From assembly GCA_034387635.1 (NCBI GenBank), contig JAOANU010000015.1, positions 62,001 through 126,000 of the forward strand: DNA of 64,000 nt, given 5' to 3'. Below are positions 26,265 to 43,038 of the stretch, one piece after another. Positions within the stretch are counted from its first letter, which is position 1. Each line of letters starts with the position of its first letter. The notes below the pieces were generated by a model. The model saw only the letters and a list, made by a program, of their open reading frames with translations. It made no database searches and had not been told where the DNA came from. This DNA comes from Rhodosporidiobolus odoratus (lineage: Eukaryota > Basidiomycota > Microbotryomycetes > Sporidiobolales > Sporidiobolaceae). The position numbers and the translations under genes were made by a program.

Positions 26265-26601
26265 GCTCTCCTGTGGACTACACTAAGCCGGAGTGGGTTA
26301 TGGGTTTGTTTAATCTTCAGGAGATGAAAGCGGAGCGAGGTCCAGTTGTATGATTGGCGACCCACAAGACAGCGCGAGGGACAGGCGGCGTGGGAGAGGC
26401 TTGGATAGGCTGCAGACGTTGGAATGACTCGGTGGTCAAGCTGAGCCAAGTTGTGCAGACGAGAAAGAACCGGCGAGAGACGAGAGAAACAACCTCAAGA
26501 ACGCGCGTTGGCTGGGCAGTGCAATCTTTCTCATCAGACCCGGTCAGAGGACGCTCGTAGAAAGTCCTTATGTATACATGGCAGATACCGCACGCCTCCG
26601 C
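26265..26601. other. Spacer, promoter of Sel1-repeat gene
   Basis: This 337 bp region sits between the start of the Sel1-repeat gene and the stop of the Lunapark gene, both minus strand. I see no coding exon with a recognisable family. Confidence 0.4.
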
Positions 26602-28196
26602 TCAATCCGTATCCATTTTGTCCTCTCCTTCCCCCTCGTCCCCTTCGCTCGACTTCCTCCCCCGCCTCTTCTGCGGTGCCCCTGTCTCCTTCAATGCCGT
26701 CGTGCTCTTCCCACTCCTCGTACCCCTCCCTTTGCCCATCTCTCCTCCGGCTAACAAGGTCTCGGCCACTTCGCGCTCTTCTTCCCGCTCTACATCGATC
26801 CGGTCCTGCTTGGCAGGATCTCCGCAAGCCGCAGTCGAGGCGGCCACACTTGAAAAGTGCAGTAGAGAGGGAGGGCTGAACTCGGATTGCACGCGGCGGT
26901 GGACTTGCTGAGAACCGGACTGAGAAGAGGAAGCCGGCTTGCGCCGGCGGGGATTGAAGAAGCCGCAGCGAGGGCATTGATACTCTGCAGGCGAGCATGC
27001 GCGTCAGTACGCGTCCATGCGATCAAGCCTGGATTGTTGAGAAGCCGAGGGCGAAAGCACACTTGCGAGGAAAAAGACTCACGAATGTATTCAAACTCTG
27101 CTGGCGGGACCAGCCCGTTATGACTGTAGCACTTCCCGCAAATCAACGCATACTTGCTCGGTTGAGCCTCCTCCGCGCTGACCCCTAGCAGCGCATCCGC
27201 AAACTTGTCCATGACGCCTCGCGACTGCGGTGTAGGTGGCGGTTGAGGCACAGCGGGAGCGGGGAAGATTTGCTGACCAAGTTGTTGCACGAGACGCTGT
27301 TGTTGTTGCGGGGTCGGGAAGCCGACCATCGAGGCGGGGCGAGCAGGGGTACCCGGGCCCGAGGGGTAAGGAATCCCGGGTTTGGCAGCAGTAGGGTTGG
27401 CGGGCTGTTGTTTTGCAGGCGTGTCGGGTGCGGACCCGGGAGTGGCTAGGGCCTGTAGATGAGTCCTGTATAAGCGCGATGACTGGGGCAGAATAGATAT
27501 AAGACGCTGACCTTGTTCTTCAGCGCCTCATCGTACTTTTCCAGCAGATCCCGGGTCGAGTAGTAACCGGTCTTCTTCTTAATCTCTTCGACCTTGTCTT
27601 GCTTCTTCTTCGTAAGGATCTTCAGCGTGGCCTCTGCGGGATGAATATCGCGTCAGCGGGATAGTGGACACGAGGGGGATGAAGGCATCGACTTCAAGCT
27701 TACCTTCCTTGTCCTGTTTACGGTAGTAGAACCAGCGCGAGAATCGACGAGTAAAGATGATGCTGCAGGAGCACATGAGTTCAGCCTATGTACTCCAGGC
27801 GGGAGAGAAAGAGGAGGTTAGTCGACGAAAAAACGCACACAACGGGACCCGCGACCACCGGGGCTGCTCGCCCGACCTGGTCGAGCATGTGACTCTTTCC
27901 GCTTCCGGGTACGACCCCGAAGTACCAAAGAACCGTGTAGAGGACCCATAGGCCGACTCCGTAAGTAATGAAAAGAGCGTTCGCGCGCCTTTCCCTGAGG
28001 CGAATTTGCTGCAGTTTGGCCTGACGGGCGCTGATTTGCTCTTGAAGTCCGGCGAGGTAAGTGTCGTAGTCCGGCTCACTTTGCTGCCACATGAAGGAGG
28101 TGAGCGAGGGGTGCGGTGCAGGGAAGCGACGTCAAAGAGCATGGAGAAGGAACTGAGGAGCATGTGGAGACCTACACGGGATAGCCACAGTCCCAT
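26602..28196 (-). CDS. Lunapark family ER junction protein
   Basis: Lunapark proteins stabilise three-way junctions of tubular endoplasmic reticulum. Exon 1 encodes MGLWLSR, then an intron of about 87 bp leads to QSEPDYDTYLAGLQEQISAR, QAKLQQIRLRERRANALFI and a hydrophobic hairpin (YGVGLWVLYTVLWYFGVVPG, then APVVAGPVV). A coiled-coil/Lys-rich segment (VEEIKKKTGYYSTRDLLEKY) follows. The zinc ribbon is split by an intron: YALICGKCYSHNGL and YQCPRCGFFNPRRR, giving two CxxC pairs typical of the family. The C-terminal 100 residues are Ser/Glu/Lys-rich and end EDKMDTD. The short hydrophilic N-terminus with RLRERRA just before the first membrane segment also matches. Confidence 0.92.
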
Positions 28197-28208
28197 TATT
28201 CCTCTTGG

Positions 28209-29178
28209 ATGCGTGCCTCTGGCTTTATAGTCGAGTCGAGTGGACTGCGACAGGTCGAAAGTGCGAAGAGCGACTTCGGCTCCTGCCACGACCCGCTGCC
28301 TTCGCAGACAGCTCGTACAGACAATGTAGCGGTCAGAGAGCGCTCCAATAAGCTATCTGGACACATCCTTCGTGTGTCCCTGCCCTCTCTTGATGCCCTC
28401 GTTTTGCTGCTTCGGTTTCTCCTCGATCTCTCGTCGTGCCCCTCCACGCTACAGACACAGATCCGTAACCTGATCGACATCGCGGGACGTTTTACAGCTC
28501 GGCGGACGGTCAACGAGCCCGACGGCTGGTGATGCGTGACATCCTGCTGTTTGCCCTTTTCTTGCCTTTTCTACGTCGTGGCAGGAGCCGCTCGAAGCTT
28601 CCGCGCCCACGCTCGTCCACCTCGTTCGAAATCATCCCAGCATCCCGCTGAGTGTGCTCTGGCTAAGTCCGACGTCCAGGATCGATCCACCCGGACCCGC
28701 CGATGCCGTCTGCCAGGACAGCCTCAGCATCGTTTTGCCTCACCTCCTGCGACTCGCTCGCCTAATCATTCTGGACACATCGGACCCATGACCCTTTCGC
28801 CGACTACGTGCATGTCGCCCTGACGGCGCTTTTCCTTGCGGCTTCCCTATCACCAACCGGGCTTCCTTCAGCGAGCCCCTCTATGCGCCAATTTTCGGGT
28901 TTTGGGAAGTCATGTACTCCCTCGAGCTTGTCGCCCCTGACTTACCCGTCAACATCGACAGTCATAGCGGGTCAGCCGCTGATGATGCGGATGAGGTTGC
29001 GAGAGGACGCCCCGGTTACAGCAGCTTGAAACGGTCACGGTCGGGTTGCAGGAGACATAGCGGAGTAGTAAGCAGGCAAAGGGAATGTATGAGACTTTCT
29101 GAAGTGCGCCTCGGGGCTGCCTGGCCAGGACATGCTTGGGCAGGAAACAGAGCAAGCAGGGAAGAAAAGCATTTCTGA
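28209..29178 (+). pseudogene. Coding-like stretch with broken frame, possibly a decayed gene
   Basis: One plus-strand frame reads like protein over 28530-29178: EPLEASAPTLVHLVRNHPSI, LLRLARLIILDTSDP, then SEPLYAPIFGFWEVMYSLEL and VAPDLPVNIDS. It is interrupted by a TGA near 28790. A second stretch in another frame (28209-28532) contains LPSLDALVLLLRFLLDLSSC and TQIRNLIDIAGRF. No pair of splice sites I tried joins them into one frame. The leucine-rich, F-box-like flavour resembles the clearly broken gene at 40-41 kb, but there is no defining motif. It may be a decayed gene or a gene whose introns I failed to find. Confidence 0.3.
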
Positions 29179-29212
29179 AGAACCGGACGACTAAGCCGCT
29201 GTCTACTTGCTG

Positions 29213-29770
29213 TCATTCCATTACCTTCTTCCGCCGGACACGAGGATCGAGGGCTTCCGCGAGGAACTGCTCGTCTGGAGTGCGCGAGTAATCAGCAACA
29301 CCGTCAAATCAGGAGGAAATGACACCCCCGAAAGAAAGAAACACGGAGACGCACCGATGGCCCGCCGCTCGCGCATGAAGTACCACCGTATTGCTAGGCG
29401 TACCACGCCCATGCTGGCCGGGTGGGACAGTGTCAGCCCTCAACGTTGCTCAACCCTTGGGTTCCCCTCCGTCTCCCGTCGTTCAACGTTCAACGTTCAA
29501 ACTTGAACCTTCCCCAACACTCTGACACAGGACGTACGCTGCACCGATCCAGACCAAAACCTGCTTCCCCATGACATCTCCCACTTTCCGAGCTGCCTTC
29601 CTATTCGCTGCGCTTCCCGCCGCTCCTCCTCCTCCTGCCGTTGTCCACTCCTCCCACGCCCACCCGGCCAGCATAAGTACCAACCCCAGGCGAATCAGCC
29701 AGGTTGATGCGTGTGCTTCACGGGCCTTGAGCTGCTTGTAGGCTCTCTGCAAAGCTTTGGATGGCGCCAT
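29213..29770 (-). CDS. Small membrane protein, function unknown
   Basis: I do not recognise this protein. Exon 1 encodes MAPSKALQRAYKQLKAREAH, then a hydrophobic helix (STWLIRLGLVLMLAGWAWEE) and, after a Gly/Ala linker, a second (GKQVLVWIGAAYVL). An intron containing a CGTTCAA-type repeat leads to an exon MGVVRLAIRWYFMRERRAI. A further intron leads to DEQFLAEALDPRVRRKKVME and stop. The exon 1 donor is not settled, because the obvious gtacgt site gives the wrong phase. The order of helix, basic loop and helix suggests a small organelle membrane protein. It is divergent from the sulfotransferase-like gene, with 281 bp between starts. Confidence 0.6.
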
Positions 29771-30051
29771 AAGGAGGGGTAAAGGCGCGTCAGTTCCACC
29801 CCTTCAAACACAGAGGTCTCCGGAAAGCTTCGGCGCCATTTTTTCGGAGGCTCCCTGTCCGGGCGATCCCCGTTCATGCTCGAGCGTTAACTACGAATCC
29901 GGCTTTCTTCCTTGCGCCTTGCACTGCTTTGCTATACTTTGTGCTCGACTCGACCGCGACTTGCTGCCCCGCCTAGTCGAAACCCGAATCCACACTCTCT
30001 CCTCTTTCCCGTTGACGCCGACTCCGGTTCTCTCCTCCCCACCGCACTACA

Positions 30052-31483
30052 ATGGCATCTACAGCCACTGCCACTCCGCCCACCGGCGCGCCTTTGACCG
30101 GGTCAGCCTCAACTCCTTCCATCGACGCACCCACCTCGATCGCTGCCTCGTCGGCGTCCGCCTCACCTTCGACTATCATCCTTTGGTGCCATCCCAGGAG
30201 CGCCAGTACCATGTTCGAGTGCATGCTGCTGACGAGGCAGGACGAGTTCGCTGTGTTGCATGAGCCGTAAGTCGGACCCGCTCTTTTTCTTCTTGTCGGC
30301 GACTCTTCTTTGTCTCGCCAGACGAGTCGCTGCATCCAGGTGAGGATTGTCGGGCGGGTGATCTCGAAGATGGAAGGAGAACCCGACGACGGGGAGAAGA
30401 ACCAGGGATTGAAGCGAACCGACGGATCTCTTTGAAGGGTAGTCGGAAATATCGGAGGGAGAGGGAGAGACTTGGAGCTTTAGTGCAGCTGACGCTTACC
30501 CACCATTTCCGTTCTTTCAGCGCTGGCGAGACCTGGTACTACAGCAAGGAACGCGTCAGTAAGCGCTTTAGCGAGAAGGAGTGCAAGGAAAGCGGACACT
30601 GGGATTTGACCTACCAAAAGGTGCGGCTTCTCCTGCTTCCTGCCGGCATTCATCAATGCTCACCCATGTACTTGACTGCAGACCTGGGACGACATTGCCA
30701 AGCCGCATACCAAGCTTCGCACCTTCAGCAAAGACATGGCGCAATACCTCATCGACCTTTCCTCCCCCTCTGGCTCGACATCTCCCTCTTTCTCCGACAC
30801 GCCCACGACACCAAATAACCCCACCGTCATCCCGACTTCGCTCCTGCTCCAACCGCACATCAAGCACACCTTCCTAATCCGCCACCCTGCGAAAGCCGTC
30901 CCCTCCTACGCCCGCCTCTGCTATCCCGGCAGCGAAACCGGGTTCAACTACTTCGACCCGACAGAGATGGGCTATAAGGAGTTGAGGAAGCTGTTTGCGT
31001 TTGTCAAGGAGGAGACGGGGGAGACGCCTCTATTGGTCGAGGCGGAGGAGTTGCTCCGGGGTCCGGTCGAGACTGTCAAGCTTTGGTGTGAGGAGGTTGG
31101 GATCGAGTTCAGTGAGGAGATGCTCGATTGGGAGAACGCGGCGCATGGGCATTTGTGCGTTTTTCCCCCTCCTTCAGACCGTACGCTTTTATCCCGCCGC
31201 TAACCTGTGCTCTCCGACAATCTTGCGCGAGTCAGTGACAAATGGCCTGGTGCGTCCTCCTTCTTCACTACCTGACACCGCTTATGCCGCGCTAATCTGT
31301 CCCTGATGTGCAGGGTTCCACAACGATGCCATCAAGAGCAAGGGCGTCGGCAAGCACGAAAACGGCTCGCCCGAGCGCCCTGCCCCGAGTCAGCCGAAGC
31401 CGCTGGCACCAGAGCTGCAAAAAGCTGTCGACGACTGCATGGAGGATTACGAGTGGCTCAAGCAGTTTGCGAGAAAGGCATAG
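30052..31483 (+). CDS. Sulfotransferase-like P-loop protein
   Basis: A P-loop protein resembling the sulfotransferase superfamily found in fungi and bacteria. The N-terminal 40 residues are Ala/Ser/Thr-rich. It then reads STIILWCHPRSASTMFECML, where CHPRSAST matches the 5' phosphosulfate loop (PRSGS/T) of sulfotransferases. Exon 2 gives AGETWYYSKERVSKRFSEKE. Exon 3 gives TWDDIAKPHTKLRTFSKDMA. A later block, HTFLIRHPAKAVPSYARL, fits the 3' phosphate-binding signature (RHPxxxxxSyxR). It continues LFAFVKEETGETPLLVEAEE and ends EDYEWLKQFARKA. The substrate is unknown and activity unproven. Introns are near 30267-30520, 30621-30682, 31156-31244 and just before 31313. Confidence 0.75.
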
Positions 31484-31756
31484 AGGGGAGCAGAGCATAG
31501 AGTGAGTACGGGCGAAACGAAGTAGACAAGATGGAGCAGCGCCAGAGAGCGCATATAGACGTTCAGTACAAGCTTGCTGTCCTTTCACTGCCCATCGTTT
31601 CCGCGGCTACTGAGCGAGCGCAAGCAGATATGCTTTCTGAGAAGGTCGAGAAAAAGAAAAAAAAGGGTGGATGGCATAGCTAGTGCTCATTCTTGGCTCA
31701 TTCTACGGATGCTAACGGAGTCACAACAAGGACAACAACAGACGAGAGGACAATGC

Positions 31757-33709
31757 TCAGAAGCGACTCCAGCTTTTCCCTACCACCGCAACTGTCACCG
31801 CTCCCGCAACCCCGACTACCCAACTTGGCAACACCGGCGTCACATAAACCCTCCAACCAAGCAACCAGAAGTTGCTCAACGGGTACGCATCTCCCGCCGT
31901 CCCATCCCGTACCGGAACCAAATCTCCAGCCTTTTCCCCATACAGAGCCCTCCACCGTCTCTTCTCCTCCCTCCTCCTCAACGCAACCTGCCGCATTGCC
32001 ATCGTGTGCCAAACGACATCCAACCCCGGTCCAGCAATCGCCACCCAGCCAAACAACCAACTCAACCATCGAACCCCAGCCAGAGAGTCATACCTCGGCG
32101 CACGAGCTTCAGCGGCAGGAACGGCGGGAGAAAGGAGACGGCGTGGTAAGAGGGGATCGACCGCTGCAGGTCGAGCGAGACCGACCAAGTCGGCTGTCGG
32201 GGGGGATTTCGTAGGGGATCGGAGGGCGCGGGTCATGCCGAGACGGGTTCGGAATCCGCCGGTGAGGAGGATGAGGGGAGCAGGGGATGGGAGGGTCGAG
32301 GGTGGAAGGGTGCTGAGGAGCCATCGGGCGCGTTGGGAGAACGTGTCGAAGAAGGCTTCTCGGGCAGCACTGGAAGGACGCTTGCACCGTTGATCGGCAG
32401 ACGAGGTTGACATGAACTCTGCCAAGTAGGACAGGAAGACATATCGGCTGGGTTGTACAGCTGCGAGATGGGGCTTAAGCACACGCACCTGGGTTCTCGT
32501 ACGACCCACCGCTGATCTCGATAAAGTCGACCCCGCCATGTTGAGCAAGCCACATGATATTGTCCAATGCATCTTGCTCCGTCAGGCCGCCTTTCTGATC
32601 GAGGTGACGTCGCTCAGCAAGCGTTGAGGGTTGAATGGGACGAGAAAAGCTTACAACGTAGTCCGAGCTATTCAGCTTGATGCCGACGCAAAAACCGTCT
32701 TCGGTTGGCAGTTCCGCTCGAATAGCGCTGATAATCCGAAAAACAAGCCTCAAGCGTTTTCTTCCCGTCCCACCGTACTCGTCTGTTCGCAGATTGGTCT
32801 GCAAGATCGAACGTAGTCAGCAGTCTGATGACGAGAAGGGGAGTAAGGTCGTCTACGAGAGAAGACATAGTAGGCGAGTTGAGGACAGAGAACAGAAAGG
32901 CTAACCTTGGGGCTCATAAACTGCGCCAGCAGGTATCCGTGGCTAGCATGCAGCTCAACTCCATCCCACCCCGTCGCCTTTGCCAACTTGGCCCCCCTAA
33001 CAAAAGCCTGCACAACCTCCTCGATTTCCTCGAGGCTCATCTCCTTCGGGGTTCCCCACAGCGCCCGTCCGAGCCAGTGCCCAAGAGTACCTCGTCCTGC
33101 GCTCATGGAAATAGAAGAAGCTGACAGAGCGGGAGACGTGGGAGACCGTCCGCAGAAAAACCGCATCGATTGTCGCCCCGGGTGGTTCAACTGAGTGATG
33201 TTGACGGTACGTGCAGGAGACTCAGCGACATGTTGTGCACGTAACGAGGAAGGAGGTGTTCGAGCTGCGTCTGCCCAGCGGGAGAAAGCGGCGGCGGGTT
33301 CGGGTGGAGGAGGAAAAGCGGTAGGGACGGAATTGTCGAAGGGGCTTCCGAGGTGACTTGGGGAGACTTGGACGTTGCCTATAAAGCTCGCAAGTCAGTC
33401 AGTGTGTGTCCTGAGGGAAGAGGCGCTGCTCAGCGTACCGGTAATGACCATCCCCCACCCGCCTTCAGCCCAAACCTCATACAGTGCCACGTCGAGCTCA
33501 CTGGGCAGTCCGGCCATCCCGCCAAGCATCTCTTCCATAGCTGCCTGCACCCTCACAGATGCGTCAAACTGTCAACTCGCTACGTTACTGAGAACGAGTG
33601 ATGGATTGAGGCTCACCTTGACGAGCTTATTGCGCAAAGTGAGGCCACAGGGAAGGGTTGCAGTCGACCCTAGCACAGAGACTTGTTCTCTATCCGTCAG
33701 ACGCCCCAT
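31757..33709 (-). CDS. Old yellow enzyme family NADH:flavin oxidoreductase
   Basis: FMN-dependent TIM-barrel oxidoreductase of the OYE/NADH:flavin oxidoreductase family. Exon 1 gives MGRLTDREQVSVLGSTATLP then CGLTLRNKLVK, and the next exon gives AAMEEMLGGMAGLPSELDVA. These are followed by ITQLNHPGRQS, ATGWDGVELHASHGYLLAQF, TNLRTDEYGGTGRKRLRLVF and GVDFIEISGGSYENPG, all hallmark blocks. The barrel ends with ILLTGGFRTRLGMTRALR and DLVGLARPAAVDPLLP. A C-terminal extension of about 120 residues follows. It holds hydrophobic stretches (LAGVRWLSWLFGWVAIAGPG and PSWVVGVAGAVTVAVVG), which suggests membrane association beyond the usual barrel. The physiological substrate cannot be inferred. It lies upstream of, and tandem to, homoserine dehydrogenase. 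Confidence 0.88.
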
Positions 33710-33923
33710 GACCAAAGGACATTAAGTGAGAACGACGGCTGCGGGAGGAAGCTACGGCTGCGGGCCTGGCACACTCTCTCCACGAGCGATCTTTAGCTCT
33801 CTCGAACCTGCCTCCAATGCACTGCCTCGACACAGCCGAACGACAAGGTTCAATAACCCTTGAGAAGCGTAGGAGCGCGTTTCTGTTTTGACTACTCGAA
33901 ACAACCTTTTCCGATTCCCTCTC

Positions 33924-35356
33924 TTACAAAGGAATCCTGACGCCGTACCGCTCGGCAACCTTGATCGCATCAGCGACAACACCCATAGCCGTGACGTCTG
34001 CGCCGGCACCTGCGCCCTGAACAATGAGCGGGCGCTGGGAGTATCGTTGAGTGTGGAAGGCAACGATGTTGTCGGAGCCCGAAAGGGCCGAGGCGAAGGG
34101 GTGCGCGGCGGGGTACCTATCAAAGAGGGTTTGTTGAGCACGCAAAGAGGGAAGGTGTATGCGGCGGAGCAGTCTTACTTCTCGAGACCGCACTTGACGA
34201 CGCCCGCTGCTCGGTCGATCACGCCGACGTAACGAAGGACCTTGCCCTCCTGCTCCGCTTCGCTGCGGAGTTTGTCAAACTCGACATCGTGTTCGGGCAG
34301 CTTCTCGACAAACTCGCCGCCCGAAGCGATGTTGGCGAGAGCGGAAGGAATGAGAGTCTCGGTTTCGAGAGAGGCGTAACCTTCAGGCAGGTCGGGGAGG
34401 GCGGCAAGGGTGGACGGAGAGAGGGAGAGAAGGCGAGAGAGGATAGTGAGCTTGCGGCCGACGTCAGAGCCGGAGAGGTCGTCAGCCGGGTGAGGCTCCT
34501 GCACGTACGGAAGACATGGGTCAGTCAGCGTTAAAACAAGGCTTGACTGGAGAAGGGCTCACGGTGTAGCCGTTCTCCTTAGCAATCTTGACGATCTCGC
34601 TGAACTTGGGTCCGGCGGACGAAGAGGCAGGCTTGGAGAACTCGTTGAAGATGTAGCTCATCGTGCCGGAGAAAACACCCTCAATCTTGGTGACTTCATC
34701 GCCGGTCTTGAGGAGGTCGCGGAGGGTCGAGATGATGGGAAGGCCAGCGCCGACGGTCGCTTCCAGGTAGACCAGGCCGGCACCGGGAGCAGACTGGGCC
34801 TCGACAATCTGCTTGAAGAGGTCGCTACTGGAAGAAAAGCCCTTCTTGTTCGGGGTGACGACGGAAAGACCCGAGGCGATGGCGGTAGGGTAGAGTTCGG
34901 TGACGGAGAGGTCCGAGGTGCAGTCAATGAGGATGGTGTGCTGCTTGGATTGGCGAGAGCTGGCGGCGAGGGACTCGATGAGCTCCGCAGGGTTGGCGGG
35001 GGAGTAGCTGGCACCCGGGTGCCCAGAAGAGGACGGCAGAGGGGAGGAAGAAGGCGGGAGGAGGGAGAGGAGGGTGTTGGCGTCAAGGGAAGAAGCTGAG
35101 GGCGAGATGGAGAGGGTGTGCTTCGAGTTGGTGAGCGAGATGACCTGGAAGAGCTTCGACAGAGTCGGGGCGCAGAGCTGGTGGACGACCTGTTTTCCAA
35201 CGAGACCACATCCGACGATAGCAACGGCAACGGTTGACACTGCGCGTAGAATGGAGCGGGAGGTGAGGAAAGTGGAGCAAGTCAAGATGAAAACCGAAGA
35301 TCAGCGACGACGTCTTGCAGCGCTCTGCTATCGTTGGTAGGAGCTATGTGCGTACT
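33924..35356 (-). CDS. HOM6: Homoserine dehydrogenase
   Basis: Catalyses aspartate semialdehyde to homoserine in the threonine/methionine pathway, in the cytosol. The N-terminus [20 protein letters not shown] is the GxGxxG NAD(P) fold. Further blocks are [63 protein letters not shown] (catalytic Asp/Lys region), [34 protein letters not shown] and [20 protein letters not shown]. The length and order match the fungal enzyme. No in-frame ATG precedes the fold in the main exon. The only reading that gives one is a start codon split by an intron: A at 35356, then TG from 35239, giving [11 protein letters not shown] second intron (about 34500-34562) interrupts the middle, and another follows near 34190-34120. 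Confidence 0.95.
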
Positions 35357-35631
35357 TGTTATGGTAATGTGCGGGATGTGCGGATACGAGGGGAGTGAGA
35401 GAGGAACAAGCTGCCAGAGACGATGAGACCAGAAACAGCAGCACTCGGCGCTTCTGCGAGGCGCTCAACATGCATTCGCTGAGACGAGAACTTTATTTGT
35501 GACGGTGCGAACCCTCCTTCGGGAAGCACGACGAGCCAGCCTGGTCCGACAACGCTCGAGGAAGTGGAACAATGGGTTGCGCTAGATTATGCTACATACA
35601 ACAGTCGACCTGTTCTGCACCTACAACACCT

Positions 35632-36254
35632 CTACTGCTTCCCTGCGTCCTTTCCATCCCGCATGAACTCGGCCAGCTGCAGGTAGTAGTGCCCATCGAA
35701 ACCATTTGGTCCAAAGATCCCTCCTCGCTTAGTGTCGAAAGACGGTTTAGACTCTGCCATTGGCCATGAGCCGTCCCGGGCATCGAGCTTGACCGTTTTC
35801 GAGACGTAGGGCTTGAGCTGGATAGGGAGGAAACGCCCGAAGAGGAGGAGCAAGGGCAGGGGAGAAAAGCAAAACATCAGTCCGAGGGCAAACTTGGGAG
35901 ACCAGGCTCGAAAGCCATGCATGGGCTCTGCCAAGTATCTGCGAGGGGGCTTAACTCACGTCGGTGCCGTTGAGTCCTTCGGGAACCACGAATGTTCGCA
36001 TACGCTCCTCCATGAGGATGTAGGGCGCCTTACTCCGTCCTGCATGGCGACCCTGCCTCTTGGGACCAAGACCGGGAAGTGAACCGGTACCTGGAGGCGT
36101 TTACGGACGCGGGATCAGGATTAGGCAAGGTGAGTAAGCGGTACGAGAGGGGAGAAAGGAATGAGTGTGCACCTTTGTAGAACTCCTTGTTGGCTTGCTT
36201 GGAATTGAGAGGGGCGCGAGAGGCTTTGGAAAGCAGGGAAAGGGAGGCTCGCAT
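35632..36254 (-). CDS. MRPL27: Mitochondrial large-subunit ribosomal protein mL41
   Basis: Component of the mitochondrial 54S ribosomal subunit. The start MRASLSLLSKASRAPLNSKQ is a typical basic/serine mitochondrial targeting sequence, followed by ANKEFYKG. The second exon gives GTGSLPGLGPKRQGRHAGRS, then KAPYILMEERMRTFVVPEGL. The third gives LKPYVSKTVKLDARDGS. The order FYKG-TG, G-G-H-x-R-S, Y-I, R-T-F-V-V-P and L-K-P-Y-V-S matches yeast Mrpl27/mL41. The C-terminus is extended (FGPNGFDGHYYLQLAEFMRD) compared with yeast. The 5' end is divergent from SEC23. Confidence 0.88.
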
Positions 36255-40140
<3,886 letters not shown>

Positions 40141-41847
40141 ACTGGTACTGGCAGCAACTCCTTCTTGAACGACTCCACAAAGGCAGTGTTGCCCTTGCAT
40201 TGAGTGGCAATCTGTTCCAGCCCACAAACTACCTTCTGTGCTTGACACTCCACATCCTCCTCCATGCTGAGGTCCAATAAGTGACACTTGAAGAGCGTGT
40301 CCAGTTCTGGACTCAAACAGTCACGTTGCTTGAGAAAGTCTACCAGGGAACCCCAGGATCAAGCGGTGAGCTCTGCCTGACCCGGAGGCAAAATCAAAGG
40401 TTGGAGGCTTTAAAGTGCGCAAAGGGCGGGAAACTGTTCCTGAGTCTTGCATAGACAGGTGCAGAGGAGGAACCACTGGCCGAAGTTGTGGTGGAGACCG
40501 GGATCGATATAGGTAGGTGCAAGGGAAACAAGGTTAGGAAAGATAGTCTTCCCAAAGAGCCGTGGATTCAGATTGATGGTGTCAGGTGGATCTGCAGCAA
40601 GATGAGTGAGAGTGCTGGCACAAGACTGAGGAAGGGAGTGCCTGATGGAGAAAGGTAGGTCAAGCAGAATAAGGGAAGTGAGCTGCGGGCTTTGCGGTGA
40701 TGCAAAAGCGGAAAGAAGGGAAGTATCTGCATGATCACCAGAATTTTGCAGAGCTGGAGGCTGGCCAGACTTGACAGGAAGGAGTAGAGAGGAGATGTTG
40801 CAATCAAGGTAGGACTGCTGTGGGCGTCAAAGTTCTCAAGGTAAGAGGTGGGTGAGAAGGGGAAGGCATTGTACAGTTGCAAGGATGGTGTCGAGCCGTC
40901 CCTTCTTGTCACCTTTGCAGCGGATGCTCAGGCGCTCAAGGTTGTGACAGGTACTGAGACAGCGCAAACCCTCGCGCAACGGACTGGTCGAGACAAGCTC
41001 AAAGACCACGAGGAAGTTTGAAACTGCCTCGAGGTAGACTTAGATGTGTTGACAGCGGAGGTCCAGGAAGCTGGTGATGTTGATGAGCTGTGCCAATCGT
41101 TTAACAACGAGCTTTCCATCCTTTGCATCCCATTCATCCGCATCATGCCAGTGGAGGTTGGCCCAATGCATTGGCTCTGCAACGCGCTGCCAACATTTGC
41201 AGGTCAAGACCCACGAGCGGATGTTCGAGGAGTTCTGCAGGTCAGTCTGGTTGTAGGCGAGAAGAAGGATGTGCTCGACAAGCTCATCCGGAAGTGAAGG
41301 AAACATGGCGAGACGGTACGGCTGGGAGAGGCGGCAGTGAGCTAGGACGGGGGATCCGGTCAACAAAAGTAGAGTGCGCTGCTTGTACAGATTGCTCAAT
41401 GCTGCATCGAGACGGAGGACTAGAGTGATCAGCCAACGGCTCCGAGTTGCCCAGGGGGGTGGGAAAGCGAAGCGCACCACAAGGCAGTCTGTCAGAGGCT
41501 CGTGTCGGTCTGGTTGAGACTACACGCCTCCCGCGTGGCCAGAATAAGCCAATCGAAGATAACGAATGAAGGAGAAGGGAGAGAGGCCTTGGGTTGGCAT
41601 AAAGTCTGCCCGTCCTCCGCAGCTGCAAGTTGCGCACAAAGCAGGGACGCCATCAATGCTATGCATACTGGTTTGACTAGCTCTCCCGCGTTTGTCTGTC
41701 CCGAATCCGCTGACCTCTCCTCCTCAGGTCAACAAGCTGCCGTTGCCCGCTCACATCGATAACGGGCCAGCTGGTGCATGGCCTCGATGAGGACTCTCTC
41801 TACGTCTCATTGTACCTTCGAGCGACCCGCATTGCTACGGCAGGCGA

Positions 41848-42866
<1,019 letters not shown>

Positions 42867-43038
42867 GGGACCGCCATGACTCCAATCCTGCGACATTTAC
42901 CAGCGCCCGTCCACGTTCTCCATACACGCACGGCATTTCACTGCCGTTCTCTGTCGAATCGAGGGGGAAAAGGCCCTCGCCCGACCATACTGCCGTCGCA
43001 GCAGGCTAAAAGCATGACAGCTTCTTCCAACCAACTCC

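Noticed and set aside
26534..26998. Minus and plus open frames around the Lunapark 3' end
   Set aside because: They are alternative frames of the Lunapark last exon, whose own frame continues the zinc ribbon.
32109..32572. Several long overlapping frames over the OYE 3' exon
   Set aside because: Only the frame continuing GGFRTRLGMTRAL and the GLARP block fits the enzyme. The others are low-complexity shadows.
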